64,000 nt of DNA from Linyphia triangularis (GCA_963978545.1 OZ021724.1:25533933-25597932); one strand, 5' to 3'; positions 1 to 13,201 are shown, counted from the stretch's first letter. Made by a program: numbers and translations. The notes: a model not told the origin generated them from the letters alone.

Positions 1-3000
1 ATTGAAAATGAAAAAGTTTGGAACTGCACTTTTTGGGACCAACTTTTGATCCACTTCTTATTTTGTGAGTGATAAAAAATTGGAATAGGAGATTCTCCTA
101 TTAAATAAACTTCAAATTCACTAAAGGAAAAAATTGTGAAATTTTTTGTTTTTTGATAATAATTCAGTGAATATCGACCCCATGTATTTTTAAAGGGAGA
201 ATTGTCTTTTCAAGAAATTGGCTAATAAGCTATAAAATTGTAATTTTGTGTTGGAAATATGTTTTATAATCATTCTTGTTCAACTTTAAATAAAATAAAA
301 AAAAAATAAAAAAATTCTAAAACTTAAAAATTCGATTTTACGAAAATCGTGAACATTTTTCAGGTTTCAGTGTAATTGAAAGGAAACTTTCATTTTAGTG
401 AATGGTTCCAAATTTTGTTATATATTCAAAAACACTTTATAAATTAAACTATGGTCAAAATTTGGCCAAAAATTAATTTTTAAATAGGTATAGAACAAAG
501 TGAAATTTTGAAACGAAAGCGCTCAGAAACTTTTTAGGCCGGTATTTTTTTATTCTGCAGTACTTCGATTTTGAGTGCTAAAATACCATTTTATAAGCAA
601 ACTGATGATCAGAATAAAATCTGGTGATGATTTTTATTATCCTAGGCAACAAATTAGGCTTAAATTTTGAAAATTGAGGGTTTGAAATGTGCTTAGATTT
701 GACATAGCAAATTTACTTTCGAAGGGATATGCAAGCTTTTTTTTGCAATAATGGGATTTTGTGAAGTAATATTTCACTTTAATGACGATTTGATTGTGGA
801 AATCGATTCGGAAGATGATTTCTATTACCCTAGTTGCAAAAAGATTGTAAAATTTCCAAGATCTTAAAATGCGAAATTTACCGTACGATTAACTTGGGGA
901 AAATTGAAAATGAAAAAGTTTGAAACTGCACTTTTTGGGACCAACTTTTGATCCACTTCTTATTTTGTGAGTGATAAAAAATTGGAATAGGAGATTCTCC
1001 TATTAATTAAGCTTCAAATTCACTAAAGGAAAAAATTGTGAAAATTATTGTTTTTTGATAATAATTCAGTGAATATCGACCCCATGTATTTTTAAAGGGA
1101 GAATTGTCTTTTCAAGAAATTGGCTAATAAGCTATAAAATTGTAATTTTGTGTTGGAAATATGTTTTATTATCATTCTTGTTCAACATTAAATAAAAAAA
1201 ATAAAAAAAAATCTAAAACTTAAAAATTCGATTTTACGAAAATCGTGAACATTTTTCAGGTTTCAGTGTAATTGAAAGGAAACTTTCATTTTGGTAAATG
1301 GTTCCAAATTTTGTTATATATTCAAAAACACTTTATAAATTAAACTAAGTTCAAAATTTGGCCAAAAATCCATTTTTGAATAGGTACATAACAAGGTGAA
1401 ATTTTGAAACGAAAGCGCTCAGAAACTGTTTTTAAGCCGGTATTTTCTAATCTGCAGTACTTCGATTTTGAGTGCTAAAATAAAATTTTATAAGCAAACT
1501 GATGATCAGAATAAAATCTGGTGATGATTTTTATTATCCTAGGCAACAAATTAGGCTTAAATTTTGAAAATTGAGGGTTTGAAATGTGCTTAGATTTGAC
1601 ATAGCAAATTTACTTTCGAAGGGATATGCAAGCTTTTTTTTGCAATAATGGGATTTTGTGAAATAATATTTCACTTTAATGACGATTTGATTGTGGAAAT
1701 CGATTCGGTAGATTATTTCTATTACCCTAGTTGCAAAAAGATTGTAAAATTTCCAAGAGCTTAAAATGCGAAATTTACCGTACGATTAACTTGGGGAAAA
1801 TTGAAAATGAAAAAGTTTGAAACTGCACTTTTTGGGACCAACTTTTGATCCACTTCTTATTTTGTGAGTGATAAAAAATTGGAATAGGAGATTCTCCTAT
1901 TAAATAAGCTTCAAATTCACTAAAGGAAAAAATTGTGAAAATTATTGTTTTTTGATAATAATTCAGTGAATATCGACCCCATGTATTTTTAAAGGGAGAA
2001 TTGTCTTTTCAAGAAATTGGCTAATAAGCTATAAAATTGTAATTTTGTGTTGGAAATATGTTTTATAATCATTCTTGTTCAACATTAAATAAAAAAAATA
2101 AAAAAAATTCTAAAACTTAAAAATTCGATTTTACGAAAATCGTGAACATTTTTCAGGTTTCAGTGTAATTGAAAGGAAACTTTCATTTTGGTGAATGGTT
2201 CCAAATTTTGTTTAAATATTCAAAAACACTTTATAAATTAAACTAAGGTCAAAATTTGGCCAAAAATCCATTTTTGAATAAGTACATAACAAGTTGAAAT
2301 TTTGAAACGAAAGCGCTCAGAAACTGTTTTTAAGCCGGTATTTTTTAATCTGCAGTACTTCGATTTTGAGTGCTAAAATACCATTTTATAAGCAAACTGA
2401 TGATCAGAATAAAATCTGGTGATGATTTTTATTATCCTAGGCAACAAATTAGGCTTAAATTTTGAAAATTGAGGGTTTGAAATGTGCTTAGATTTGACAT
2501 AGCAAATTTACTTTCGAAGGGATATGCAAGCTTTTTTTTGCAATAATGGGATTTTGTGAAATAATATTTCACTTTAATGACGATTTGATTGTGGAAATCG
2601 ATTCGGTAGATTATTTCTATTACCCTAGTTGCAAAAAGATTGTAAAATTTCCAAGAGCTTAAAATGCGAAATTTACCGTACGATTAACTTGGGGAAAATT
2701 GAAAATGAAAAAGTTTGAAACTGCACTTTTTGGGACCAACTTTTGATCCACTTCTTATTTTGTGAGTGATAAAAAATTGGAATAGGAGATTCTCCTATTA
2801 AATAAGCTTCAAATTCACTAAAGGAAAAAATTGTTAAAATTTTTGTTTTTTGATAATAATTCAGTGAATATCGACCAGATGTATTTTTAAAGGGAGAATT
2901 GTCTTTTCAAGAAATTGGCTAATAAGCTATAAAATTGTAATTTTGTGTTGGAAATATGTTTTATAATCATTCTTGTTCAACTTTAAATAAAATTAAAAAA

Positions 3001-6000
3001 AAAAGTCTAAAACTTAAAAATTCGATTTTACGAAAATCGTGAACATTTTTCAGGTTTCAGTGTAATTGAAAGGAAACTTTCATTTTGGTGAATGGTTCCA
3101 AATTTTGTTATATATTCAAAAACACTTTATAAATTAAACTAAGTTCAAAATTTGCCCAAAAAATCCATTTTTGAATAGGTACATAACAAGGTGAAATTTT
3201 GAAACGATAGCGCTCAGAAACTGTTTTTAAGCCGGTATATTTTAATCTGCAGTACTTCGATTTTGAGTGCTAAAATACCATTTTATAAGCAAACTGATGA
3301 TCAGAATAAAATCTGGTGATGATTTTTATTATCCTAGGCAACAAATTAGGCTTAAATTTTGAAAATTGAGGGTTTGAAATGTGCTTAGATTTGACATAGC
3401 AAATTTACTTTCGTAGGGATATGCAAGCTTTTTTTTGCAATAATGGGATTTTGTGAAGTAATATTTCACTTTAATGACGATTTGATTGTGGAAATCGATT
3501 CGGTAGATTATTTCTATTACCCTAGTTGCAAAAAGATTGTAAAATTTCCAAGATCTTAAAATGCGAAATTTACCATACGATTAACTTGGGGAAAATTGAA
3601 AATGAAAAAGTTTGAAACTGCACTTTTTGGGACCAACTTTTGATCCACTTCTTATTTTGTGAGTGATAAAAAATTGGAATAGGAGATTCTCCTATTAAAT
3701 AAGCTTCAAATTCACTAAAGGAAAAAATTGTGAAAATTATTGTTTTTTGATAATAATTCAGTGAATATCGACCCCATGTATTTTTAAAGGGAGAATTGTC
3801 TTTTCAAGAAATTTGCTAATAAGCTATAAAATTGGAATTTTGTGTTATAAATATGTTTTATAATCATTCTTGTTCAACTTTAAATAAAAAAAATATAAAA
3901 AAATTCTAAAACTTAAAAATTCGATTTTACGAAAATCGTGAACATTTTTCAGGTTTCAGTGTAATTGAAAGGAAACTTTCATTTTGGTGAATGGTTCCAA
4001 ATTTTGTTATATATTCAAAAACACTTTATAAATTAAACTAAGTTCAAAATTTGGCCAAAAATCCATTTTTGAATAGATACATAACAAGTTGAAATTTTGA
4101 AACGAAAGCGTTCAGAAACTGTTTTTAAGCCGGTATTTTTTAATCTGCAGTACTTCGATTTTGAGTGCTAAAATACCATTTTATAAGCAAACTGATGATC
4201 AGAATAAAATCTGGTGATGATTTTTATTATCCTAGGCAACAAATTAGGCTTAAATTTTGAAAGTTGAGGGTTTGAAATGTGCTTAGATTTGACATAGCGA
4301 ATTTACTTTCGAAGGAATATGCAAGCTTTTTTTTGCAATAATGGGATTTTGTGAAGTAATATTTCACTTTAATGACGATTTGATTGTGGAAATCGATTCG
4401 GAAGATGATTTCTATTACCGTAGTTGCAAAAAGATTGTAAAATTTCCAAGATCTTAAAATGCGAAATTTACCGTACGATTAACTTGGGGAAAATTGAAAA
4501 TGAAAAAGTTTGAAACTGCACTTTTTGTTACCAACTTTTGATCCACTTCTTATTTTGTGAGTGATAAAAAATTGGAATAGGAGATTCTCCTATTAAATAA
4601 GCTTCAAATTCTCTAAAGGAAAAAATTGTGAAAATTATTGTTTTTTGATAATAATTCAGTGAATATCGACCCCATGTATTTTTAAAGGGAGAATTGTCTT
4701 TTCAAGAAATTTGCTAATAAGCTATAAAATTGGAATTTTGTGTTGGAAATATGTTTTAGAATTATTCTTGTTCAACTTTAAATAAAAAAAAAATTCTAAA
4801 ACTTAAAAATTCGATTTTACGAAAATCGTGAACATTTTTCAGGATTCAGTGTAATTGAAAGGTAACTTTCATTTTGATGAATGGTTCCAAATTTTGTTTA
4901 AATATTCAAAAACACTTTATAAATTAAACTAAGGTCAAAATTTGGCCAAAAATTAATTTTTGAACAGGTATATAGCAAAGTGAAATTTTGAAACGAAAGC
5001 GCTCAGAAACTTTTTAGGCCGGTATTTTTTTATTCTGCAGTACTTCGATTTTGAGTGCTAAAATACCATTTTATAAGCAAACTGATGATCAGAATAAAAT
5101 CTGGTGATGATTTTTATTATCCTAGGCAACAAATTAGGCTTAAATTTTGAAAATTTAGGGTTTGAAATGTGCTTAGATTTGACATAGCAAATTTACTTTC
5201 GAAGGGATATGCAAGCTTTTTTTTTGCAATAATGGGATTTTGTGAAATAATATTTCACTTTAATGACGATTTGATTGTGGAAATCGATTCGGTAGATTAT
5301 TTCTATTACCCTAGTTGCAAAAAGATTGTAAAATTTCCAAGAGCTTAAAATGCGAAATTTACCGTACGATTAACTTGGGGAAAATTGAAAATGAAAAAGT
5401 TTGAAACTGCACTTTTTGGGACCAACTTTTGATCCACTTCTTATTTTGTGAGTGATAAAAAATTGGAATAGGAGATTCTCCTATTAAATAAGCTTCAAAT
5501 TCATTAAAGGAAAAAATTGTGAAATTTTTTGTTTTTTGATAATAATTCAGTGAATATCGACCCCATGTATTTTTAAAGGGAGAATTGTCTTTTCAAGAAA
5601 TTGGCTCATAAGCTATAAAATTGTAATTTTGTGTTGGAAATATGTTTTATAATCATTCTTGTTCAACTTTAAATAAAAAAAATTAAAAAAAATTCTAAAA
5701 CTTAAAAATTCGATTTTACGAAAATCGTGAACATTTTTCAGGTTTCAGTGTAATTGAAAGGAAACTTTCATTTTGGTGAATGGTTCCAAATTTTGTTATA
5801 TATTCAAAAACACTTTATAAATTAAACTAAGTTCAAAATTTGGCCAAAAATCCATTTTTGAATAGGTACATAACAAGTTGAAATTTTGAAACGAAAGCGC
5901 TCAGAAACTGTTTTTAAGCCGGTATTTTTTAATCTGCAGTACTTCGATTTTGAGTGCTAAAATACCATTTTATAAGCAAACTGATGATCAGAATAAAATC

Positions 6001-6549
6001 TGGTGATGATTTTTATTATCCTAGGCAACAAATTAGGCTTAAATTTTGAAAATTGAGGGTTTGAAATGTGCTTAGATTTGACATAGCAAATTTACTTTCG
6101 AAGGAATATGCAAGCTTTTTTTTGCAATAATGGGATTTTGTGAAGTAATATTTCACTTTAATGACGATTTGATTGTGGAAATCGATTCGGAAGATGATTT
6201 CTATTACCGTAGTTGCAAAAAGATTGTAAAATTTCCAAGATCTTAAAATGCGAAATTTACCGTACGATTAACTTGGGGAAAATTGAAAATGAAAAAGTTT
6301 GAAACTGGACTTTTTCGGACCAATTTTTGATCCACTTCTTATTTTGTGAGTGATAAAAAATTGGAATAGGAGATTTTCCTATTAAATAAGCTTCAAATTC
6401 ACTAAAGGAAAAAATTGTGAAAATTATTGTTTTTTGATAATAATTAAGTGAATATCGACCCCATGTATTTTTAAAGGGAGAATTGTCTTTTCAAGAAATT
6501 GGCTAATAAGCTATAAAATTGTAATTTTGTGTTGGAAATATGTTTTATA
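1..6549. repeat. Satellite array, about 897 bp monomer, left block
   Basis: Head-to-tail tandem array running off the left edge of the window. Using the start ATTGAAAATGAAAAAG, monomers begin at 1, 903, 1800, 2698, 3595, 4493, 5384 and 6282, giving lengths of 902, 897, 898, 897, 898, 891 and 898 bp; the last is cut at 6549 by a retroelement. The monomers look very similar, differing by scattered substitutions and by A-run length near the AAATAAAAAAAATAAA stretch. Each monomer holds a HindIII site in GCAAGCTTTTTTTT and short perfect dyads. No reading frame is conserved. A centromeric or pericentromeric satellite is possible but cannot be shown from sequence alone. Confidence 0.97.
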
Positions 6550-6990
6550 TCAGTCAGAACTTTAAATTCGCGTCCCTCTACCATATGTCTAAAATGACGA
6601 ATCGCGGAATATATCGCTAACAATTCTCGATCGTAAGTGCTATATTTGCACTCAGCTGGTGTTAATTTAAGCGAAAAAAACCTAAAGTTTCCAAATTGTC
6701 ACCTACAGATTGATGCAATGCGGCACCAATTGCAATTTCAGAGGCATCAGTAACAAGAGTCAACTCTGCATTCAGAAGAGGGTGCAATAAAAGTGTAGCA
6801 TTAGTTAGCATTTCTTTACACTCATTAAATGCTTTCTCGTTAGCTGCGTAAAGAAAAAGTTCCGAAGGTGTGCTTTCTTTCACAAGTCCTTCGGGAATGC
6901 AGCTTATTGCAGCACCACAATCGTTTAAAAAACGAAAGCCGGAATTTTTGTCAATAACAAACAGACGACTGGAAAGTAAGCTGCAATCTG
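6550..6990 (-). pseudogene. Pol remnant: protease start fused to RNase H by deletion
   Basis: Downstream of gag, the minus strand reads an aspartic-protease N-terminus with LFVIDKNSGFRFL followed by DCGA where the family has D[TS]GA, so the catalytic triplet is altered. After about 20 more residues the frame passes directly into the reverse-transcriptase/RNase H boundary (KAFNECKEMLTNATLL) and then VTDASEIAIGAAL, with the RNase H Asp in TDAS. The rest of protease and the whole polymerase domain are missing. A frameshift near 6665 puts the YSTYDRELLAIY motif in a different frame, and the sequence stops at the satellite junction. Confidence 0.85.
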
Positions 6991-7011
6991 CCGCCGTTAA
7001 AACAGACGCCC

Positions 7012-7797
7012 TTATTTGTTTTCCGTAAACTCACATGGTTTAATGCAATCACGGGCTTTATCTCCGAAACGTTTGTGGTACCAGCATAAAACATTGCATG
7101 ACCCCTCTCTACTAAGGGTGGTTGTTCTATTTCTATTACGACTTCGAAAGCGCTGTTTAGAGCCATTTAACAAACTTTTCATATCAGCGCGAAGTGCTGC
7201 CATTTCATCCCGTAGAATTTGAATCTCTGTCTTTTCATGTCCTGATGATACACTAGAAACCGCAAGTGTGCAACCCGATACTTCATTGACCTTGTCGGCT
7301 ATTTTTGACAGCCCATCTAAAGTTTCACTGCTTACAGATAAAATCTGTTGCATAGAAACAGGGAGGCTTTGAAGCCACAATGATTTTAAGACTTCGTCAG
7401 TAATTTTCCCGTCGGCCAAATTTCTCATCTCGAGAAGTAGCTGCGAAGGCCTTTTATCGCCAAGGGTTAAATCTTGCAAAACTTGCTTGAGGCGAAAAGA
7501 ATCAGGTTGCACAAAATTGCTTAAAATTCGCGATTTTAAAGTTAATGTACATATTTTCAGTGGAGGGTGTGCAAAACTAAATCGGTTGCACAAGAAAGTA
7601 CACTTGCATTCAAGGCTGTAACCACAGAATGAAATTTTGTGGCATCTGCTGTGATACCAGAAATGTGAAACTGACTCGAGTTGGCCAAACCATAATTCTG
7701 GGTTATTTTCCCAAAATGGGGGTGGACGAAATGCAACTCTAGCCACCTCCATTGTGGCAGGTAACGAAAATGTATCCTGATCACCCTCGTGCGACAA
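7012..7797 (-). pseudogene. Gag-like polyprotein, frameshifted
   Basis: Minus-strand Gag remnant of a Ty3/gypsy-type element. It starts soon after an N-terminal Met and shows the capsid-like motif PPFWENNPELWF near residue 25. The family-typical continuation then moves into another frame (the stretch containing HISGITADATKFHSVV, readable at 7557-7784) and returns to the first frame at LKSRILSNF, so there are at least two frameshifts. The C-terminal part has a basic, Arg-rich tract and the arthropod-type knuckle CWYHKRFGDKARDC. In an intact element Gag would package the RNA; here it cannot be translated as one protein. Confidence 0.85.
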
Positions 7798-8353
7798 ATT
7801 TATATACGAAAGAACAAGAAAATTCTTACAAAATAACGTACGAAAATGGTCACCGAGCAGGATCTAATTCATCACTCACCAAGTTGTGAAGTTCTTTATT
7901 AATTCTTCGGAGATGGTGTATTGACTAGCAACATCCAAATTCGAAACGATCGAATTGCCATAATCTTCAAAAATAAACCTTCCAGGCCATTTTACTTTTA
8001 CATTGGTACTTGCACTTATTACAATCTGTGAAACTTTCCAGTCCAGCCGGTATTCGCAATAAGGTTACTCATGAAAGTTCAGAGTCCGTAAAAATCACCA
8101 CTTTAGCGATGTTGTGACCCTTGGATTAGTAATCTGACTCCATTTTAGTTTAACATAAATTTATTAGACTTTAATTAACTAAATAAACACCAACGATACA
8201 ACATGCTAAGAAAATATTCATGGAACACAAGTAATAAAAATAAAACTGCTCGCCAGGAAAGTTATTTTTCCGTCGTTATGCAACGCACAAGACATCATCT
8301 CATCTCACGCCGATGAAGTTCAAAATGTCATACAAACAAGCTCGCGCTTCCCC
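7798..8353 (-). other. 5' leader / possible partial LTR of the retroelement
   Basis: Non-coding DNA upstream of gag on the minus strand. It contains an AATAAA-bearing T/A-rich stretch near 8160-8190 that could be the R/U5 part of an LTR. The expected TG...CA ends and a convincing primer-binding site were not found, so calling an LTR is inference from position only. Confidence 0.4.
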
Positions 8354-9899
8354 GAAACTTTCATTTTGGTGAATGATTCCAAATTTTGTTTATATATTCA
8401 AAAACACTTTATAAATTAAACTAAGTTCAAAATTTGGCAAAAAATCCATTTTTGAATAGGTACATAACAAGGTGAAATTTTGAAACGAAAGCGCTCAGAA
8501 ACTGTTTTTAAGCCGGTATTTTCTAATCTGCAGTACTTCGATTTTGAGTGCTAAAATAAAATTTTATAAGCAAACTGATGATCAGAATAAAATCTGGTGA
8601 TGATTTTTATTATCCTAGGCAACAAATTAGGCTTAAATTTTTAAAATTGAGGGTTTGAAATGTGCTTAGATTTGACATAGCAAATTTACTTTCGAAGGAA
8701 TATGCAAGCTTTTTTTTGCAATAATGGGATTTTGTGAAGTAATATTTCACTTTAATGACGATTTGATTGTGGAAATCGATTCGGAAGATGATTTCTATTA
8801 CCCTAGTTGCAAAAAGATTGTAAAATTTCCGAGATCTTAAAATGCGAAATTTACCGTACGATTAACTTTGGGAAAATTGAAAATGAAAAAGTTTGAAACT
8901 GCACTTTTTGGGACCAACTTTTGACCCACTTCTTATTTTGTGAGTGATAAAAAATTGGAATTGGAGATTCTCCTATTAAATAAGCTTCAAATTCACTAAT
9001 GGACAAAATTTTGAAATTTTTTGTTTTTTGATGATAATTCATTGAATATCGACTCCATGTATTTTTAATGGGAGTATTGTCTTTTCGAGAATTTGGCTCA
9101 TGTGCTTTAAAATTGTAATTTTAGGTTGGAAATATGTTTTATATTCATTCTTGTTCAACTTTAATTGGATAAAATAATTTTCTAAAAATCAAAATTTCGA
9201 TTTTACGAAAATCGTAAAAATTTGTCAGGTTTTAGTGTATTTGAATGGAAAATATCATTTAGATGAATGGTTCCAAATTTTGTTTATATATTCAAAAACA
9301 CTTTATAAATTAAACTAAGTTAAAAATATGGCCAAAAATCCATTTTTGAATAGGTATATAACAAGGTGAAATTTTGAAACGAAAGCGCTCAGAAACTGTT
9401 TTTAAGCCGGTATTATTTAATCTGCAGTACTTCGATTTTGAGTGCCAAAATACCATTTTATAAGCAAACTGATGATCAGAATGAAATCGGGTAATGATTT
9501 GTATTATCCTAGGCATCAAAATAGGTTTAAATTTTGAAAATGGAGAGTTTGAAATTTGCTTTAGAATTGGCATGGCTAATTTATTTTTGAAGGGATATGC
9601 AGACTTTTTTTTTTTGTTGCAATAATGGGATTTTGTGAAGTAAAATTTCATTTTAATGACAATTTGATTGTGGAAATCCATTCGGGTGATGATTTCTATT
9701 ACTTATTATTAGAAAAAATTGTAAAATTTCGAAAATTTTAAAATGCGTAATTTACCAATCGATTAATATGGGGAATACTGAAAATGAAAAAGTTTAGAAC
9801 TGCACTCTTTAGGACCAACTTTTGACCCACTTCTTATTTTGTGAGTGATACAAAATTAGAATTGGAGATTTTCTTACTAAATAAGCTTCAATTTCACCC
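8354..9899. repeat. Satellite array, right block and divergent edge
   Basis: Continuation of the satellite after the retroelement: the second half of the interrupted monomer (8354-8875), one clearly more divergent monomer (8876 to about 9776) and a first fragment of another (about 9777-9899) that fades out after AAGCTTCAATTTCACCCA. The rise in divergence toward the outside is the usual picture at the edge of a satellite array. Several short open frames on the minus strand here are satellite translation and not genes. Confidence 0.93.
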
Positions 9900-11159
9900 A
9901 TGTTAATCCTATTTGAAATTTTAAATACCCAATTTTCGAAATTTTACTTTCTGTTTGAGCCTAAGATCATGAAAATCATCATCCATTTTTAATTACAAGA
10001 TGAACTAGTTTTTTTTTTCTGTTTTATTATAAGTAGTGTAGAAAACCATCAAAAACACTTGGTGAATGATGAGAGGGTTGTTTTAAAAGAAAAAATTGTT
10101 GTGGTTAAACTTTCTAAAAAGATAGGTTTAACATTTGAAAGTTTGGGAACTTTTGATTAAAAACGTAATAAATAATGACAAAGTAGCCAGTAAAAAAAAA
10201 TCAATTTGGCCGCTAATATGCTTTGAGAAGCTGGCTTTCCAAGATGCTACGAATGTTTCAACACCTATGTCTCAGATTCAACTTACTATGGTGTCTTGAA
10301 GACACATTTTCTCTATGGTATTCTTGGCATTTATTAACTTTGATGAAATTCTGCCCACCTAGTTCAACTCTGTGTTGAGAAAACCTAGTTCGAATTTTTA
10401 TCGCCTAGATGGCAGATATTCCATTAGAGATTCCTTCACCTGCTCCATATACCTAATACTATTTTGACCACAATATATGCCTAAGTATTGCTTTAAAATG
10501 TATAAGCAGATGCGTGCGGAAACAAATTCGGCCTGGTGATATGAAATTTATGCAGGTCCAAATTTTCAATATTATCATTAATCGAATTTGAATTTCTTTT
10601 GTTAATAAAATTCCAATAATTAATTGAATAAGTATTTTGTATATTTAAAGCATTAATAATTTATGTATTTTATTATTGAAATATTTATATTTAATCATTT
10701 CAATAATTAATGTATGGTAGTGATGGGAATTTTAATGGGTTACTCATTTTTAAAAACACGTTAAGGAAATCAAATACTTATATAGGAGAAAAAAAAAACT
10801 TCAATACCGTACCGGCTAATTTTTTACAGATTCTAACAGGCCCTGTGATTGCACCAGATAATATAATGCTCAGTACCGGGGCCGCTGTGAGATGGCGCTT
10901 TCTTTTATAGTATATCCTTCACAAAGAATTAAGTAAAACATTTTCAAAATTTGGAATGTGGTGTCGCCATCTATACTCTATAGAATGAATCATTTGTTTG
11001 AAAGTTTATGTTTTCTCCTATTAACTGAAGATGGCGACACCAGAAATCTAAGATACAAATTTTATTCTAAAATAATTTAGATTTTTGATTATACCAATAC
11101 AGTGTCTCAGATTGTTTCAAATATTACAATTCGACTCTTTATTCAAGATATACAGCAAA
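9900..11159. other. AT-rich non-coding flank with one short hairpin
   Basis: I see no gene here. The exception to featureless AT-rich DNA is a 13 bp inverted repeat, GGTGTCGCCATCT at 10960-10972 and its exact complement at 11029-11041, separated by 56 bases. It could be the core of a small MITE, but no target duplication was found. Confidence 0.5.
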
Positions 11160-11160
11160 A

Positions 11161-11530
11161 TCTAAAATGGAAATTGGTTTAGCTCGTTATTATGGTACTT
11201 CGGGCATGGCATATGAGGATAGATTGAAAAAATTAAACATGTATACATTGCAGGAAAAAAGGGCAAAAGGGGATTTGATCCAGTTGTTTAAATTTATTGC
11301 ACATGGTGAAATTAGGGGTTTAGAATTTGTCACTGACAATAGGGCGCGAGGAAATGGGTGCAAATTGTTCAAATCTCAATTTAATAGGGAAAGGCAAAAA
11401 CACTATTTTTACTATAGGATAATCAATGATTGGAACGATTTGCCAGCAAATGTTGTAAATTCAGTGAAAGTAGAGTTTTAAGAAATATTTAGATATGCAC
11501 TGGGTGATCAATGTTCAATAATTGTATTAC
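11161..11530 (+). pseudogene. LINE reverse transcriptase C-terminal fragment (CR1/L2/Jockey-like)
   Basis: An open stretch at 11167-11481 encodes about 104 residues with the pattern typical of the thumb and tail of non-LTR retrotransposon ORF2: YEDRLKKLNMYTLQEKR, then GDLIQLFKF, and near the end RIINDWNDLPANVV. A stop interrupts the usual ending, and related residues (EIFRYALGDQ) continue in frame past it. No polymerase active site, endonuclease or 5' part is present, so this is a truncated remnant and not a host gene. The clade assignment is tentative. Confidence 0.75.
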
Positions 11531-11834
11531 ACTGGCTAAGTAAGTAAATTATATTTTGTACTTTGTATATATTTAATTTAGGTTATTTTGTTGCTATATT
11601 TGGTTACTTATGTTTGCGTACTATTGGTTTTTATAAAATTTGTCAACTTGCATTTTGTATTGCATTTTTCCAGCATGATTGTCAAACGCTGTGTAAACTT
11701 TTTATATTGTATTGTGTATATTGTATTGTATAATCCTGTAACTATTGTATATTGTGTTATGATCCTGTAACTATTCTCTATTGTACGTATATCCTGTAAC
11801 TATTGTATGCAAATTATTTTCTATTTCTGTATAC

Positions 11835-11837
<3 letters not shown>

Positions 11838-11907
<70 letters not shown>
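11838..11907. repeat. (TA)n microsatellite
   Basis: About 35 uninterrupted TA dinucleotides follow TATACGTG. It is preceded by a weakly periodic stretch in which ATCCTGTAACTATTGTA-like words recur around 11730-11805. Confidence 0.97.
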
Positions 11908-11909
<2 letters not shown>

Positions 11910-12519
11910 CTCGATCAACCCTGTTAGTCCTTGAACCTGTTGTTGGTCTTAAAATTTGTATTTATTTTTGTAAAGAATAAATCATGTTGCGTGTTACCAA
12001 GCTGAAGTTTTGCGATTTCGAAATGGAAAAAGGTCTTAAAATCTTAGATGTAGTAATTGAAGGTTGCTGGGGGAATTGAAGAGTTTTTTTTTAATTCCAT
12101 TTGGAAATCATTTTCAAATTTTCTCAACCTTCGTAATTTTCTTAAAATTTAAGTTGTACAATTATTTTGTAAAAATTTCTAGGTATGGACCTTATAAAAT
12201 CTAGATGTTAAGCATTCAGTAACTTCTAATATCAAAGTGTGCAATTAATCCAAAAGCGCAATCAGCACACTTCCAATTCATTTATTTTTCATGTACTTCT
12301 GGTTAAAGGCCCGGTGATATTCTTTTGGTTAATTTTAAAGAGAAAAACACGTTTTTCTAACTGCGAAGCCAACGTAACAATATTTTCAATGTCAGTATTG
12401 ATTTGTACAATAGCCATGAAAATGAATTGATTACAACGGCATAGTTGACGGCCAGATTATTTGTGAGTGGGCAATGCAAGGCGGCTAAAAAATTTATTCC
12501 AAAAATATTACTGAAATTT
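11908..12519. other. AT-rich stretch without recognisable gene
   Basis: Only short unsupported open frames are present. It leads up to the left end of the fold-back element. Confidence 0.5.
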
Positions 12520-13201
12520 ATTAAGAGCAAGATTCTGAGAGATTGAGCCACCTAACATTAAGGGGTGATTCACATCATTGTCGATTTCCCACCAAAAATT
12601 AACAGTTGGTACTACACTTATTAGATGATAAAATCTGAGATTATTTGTTCCGTAGTTGCACTGTTCAGATTCTATAACCTGTCAAAGACCACCTTTAAAA
12701 ATTAAAAATTTGGTGTTTTTGTGACACATGAAAACTATTTTTATCCATTTAAAACTTCGCAAACAACTTACCGCCTGCATTTCTTCTGTTATGGAATATA
12801 CTAGAATAGATATTTATGAAACATTTAAAAAGTTCATGGCAAGTCAATTGCACAAGGTCATTCAAGGTCACGAAATGTCCAGTTTTCATGTTTTTTTTAT
12901 CATTTTCAAGCGTCTGGATTATATTTTGCTCGCTTGGTTTGCGACTGCAAACAAGGTGTAATTGGATAGGGCCATATTAGTACTATTTATTAATACATAA
13001 AACATTGAGGCAATTTGAACACGTTGGAAGCTATTTGGTGTCGAAATCGAAAAATCTCTGAATTTGACACAAGTTAGAGCTTGTATATCTTGCTGCAGGT
13101 ATAATATATTGACACAACGCTGAGAGTATTTAAACACTCTTTTATTATACTTAACGAGAAATTAAACTTTATTGAGGCAAGACGAGGAGAAACAAATAAA
13201 C

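Larger units (their letters stand above)
6550..8353 (-). mobile_element. Ty3/gypsy-type retrotransposon fragment inserted in the satellite
   Basis: Non-satellite segment bounded on both sides by satellite. The left side stops after TGTTTTATA and the right side resumes at GAAACTTTCATT, so about 108 bp of one monomer is missing. In minus orientation it holds a leader or LTR-like part (7798-8353), gag, a piece of protease, then RNase H, and ends abruptly. No second LTR is present. It is a dead, internally deleted copy. Confidence 0.85.

Noticed and set aside
6951..7222. Short frames on both strands within the retroelement
   Set aside because: They overlap gag/protease in other frames and show no domain; shadows of the decayed polyprotein.
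1..9900. Coding potential in the satellite
   Set aside because: Frames are short, differ among monomers and contain A-runs of variable length that shift the frame.
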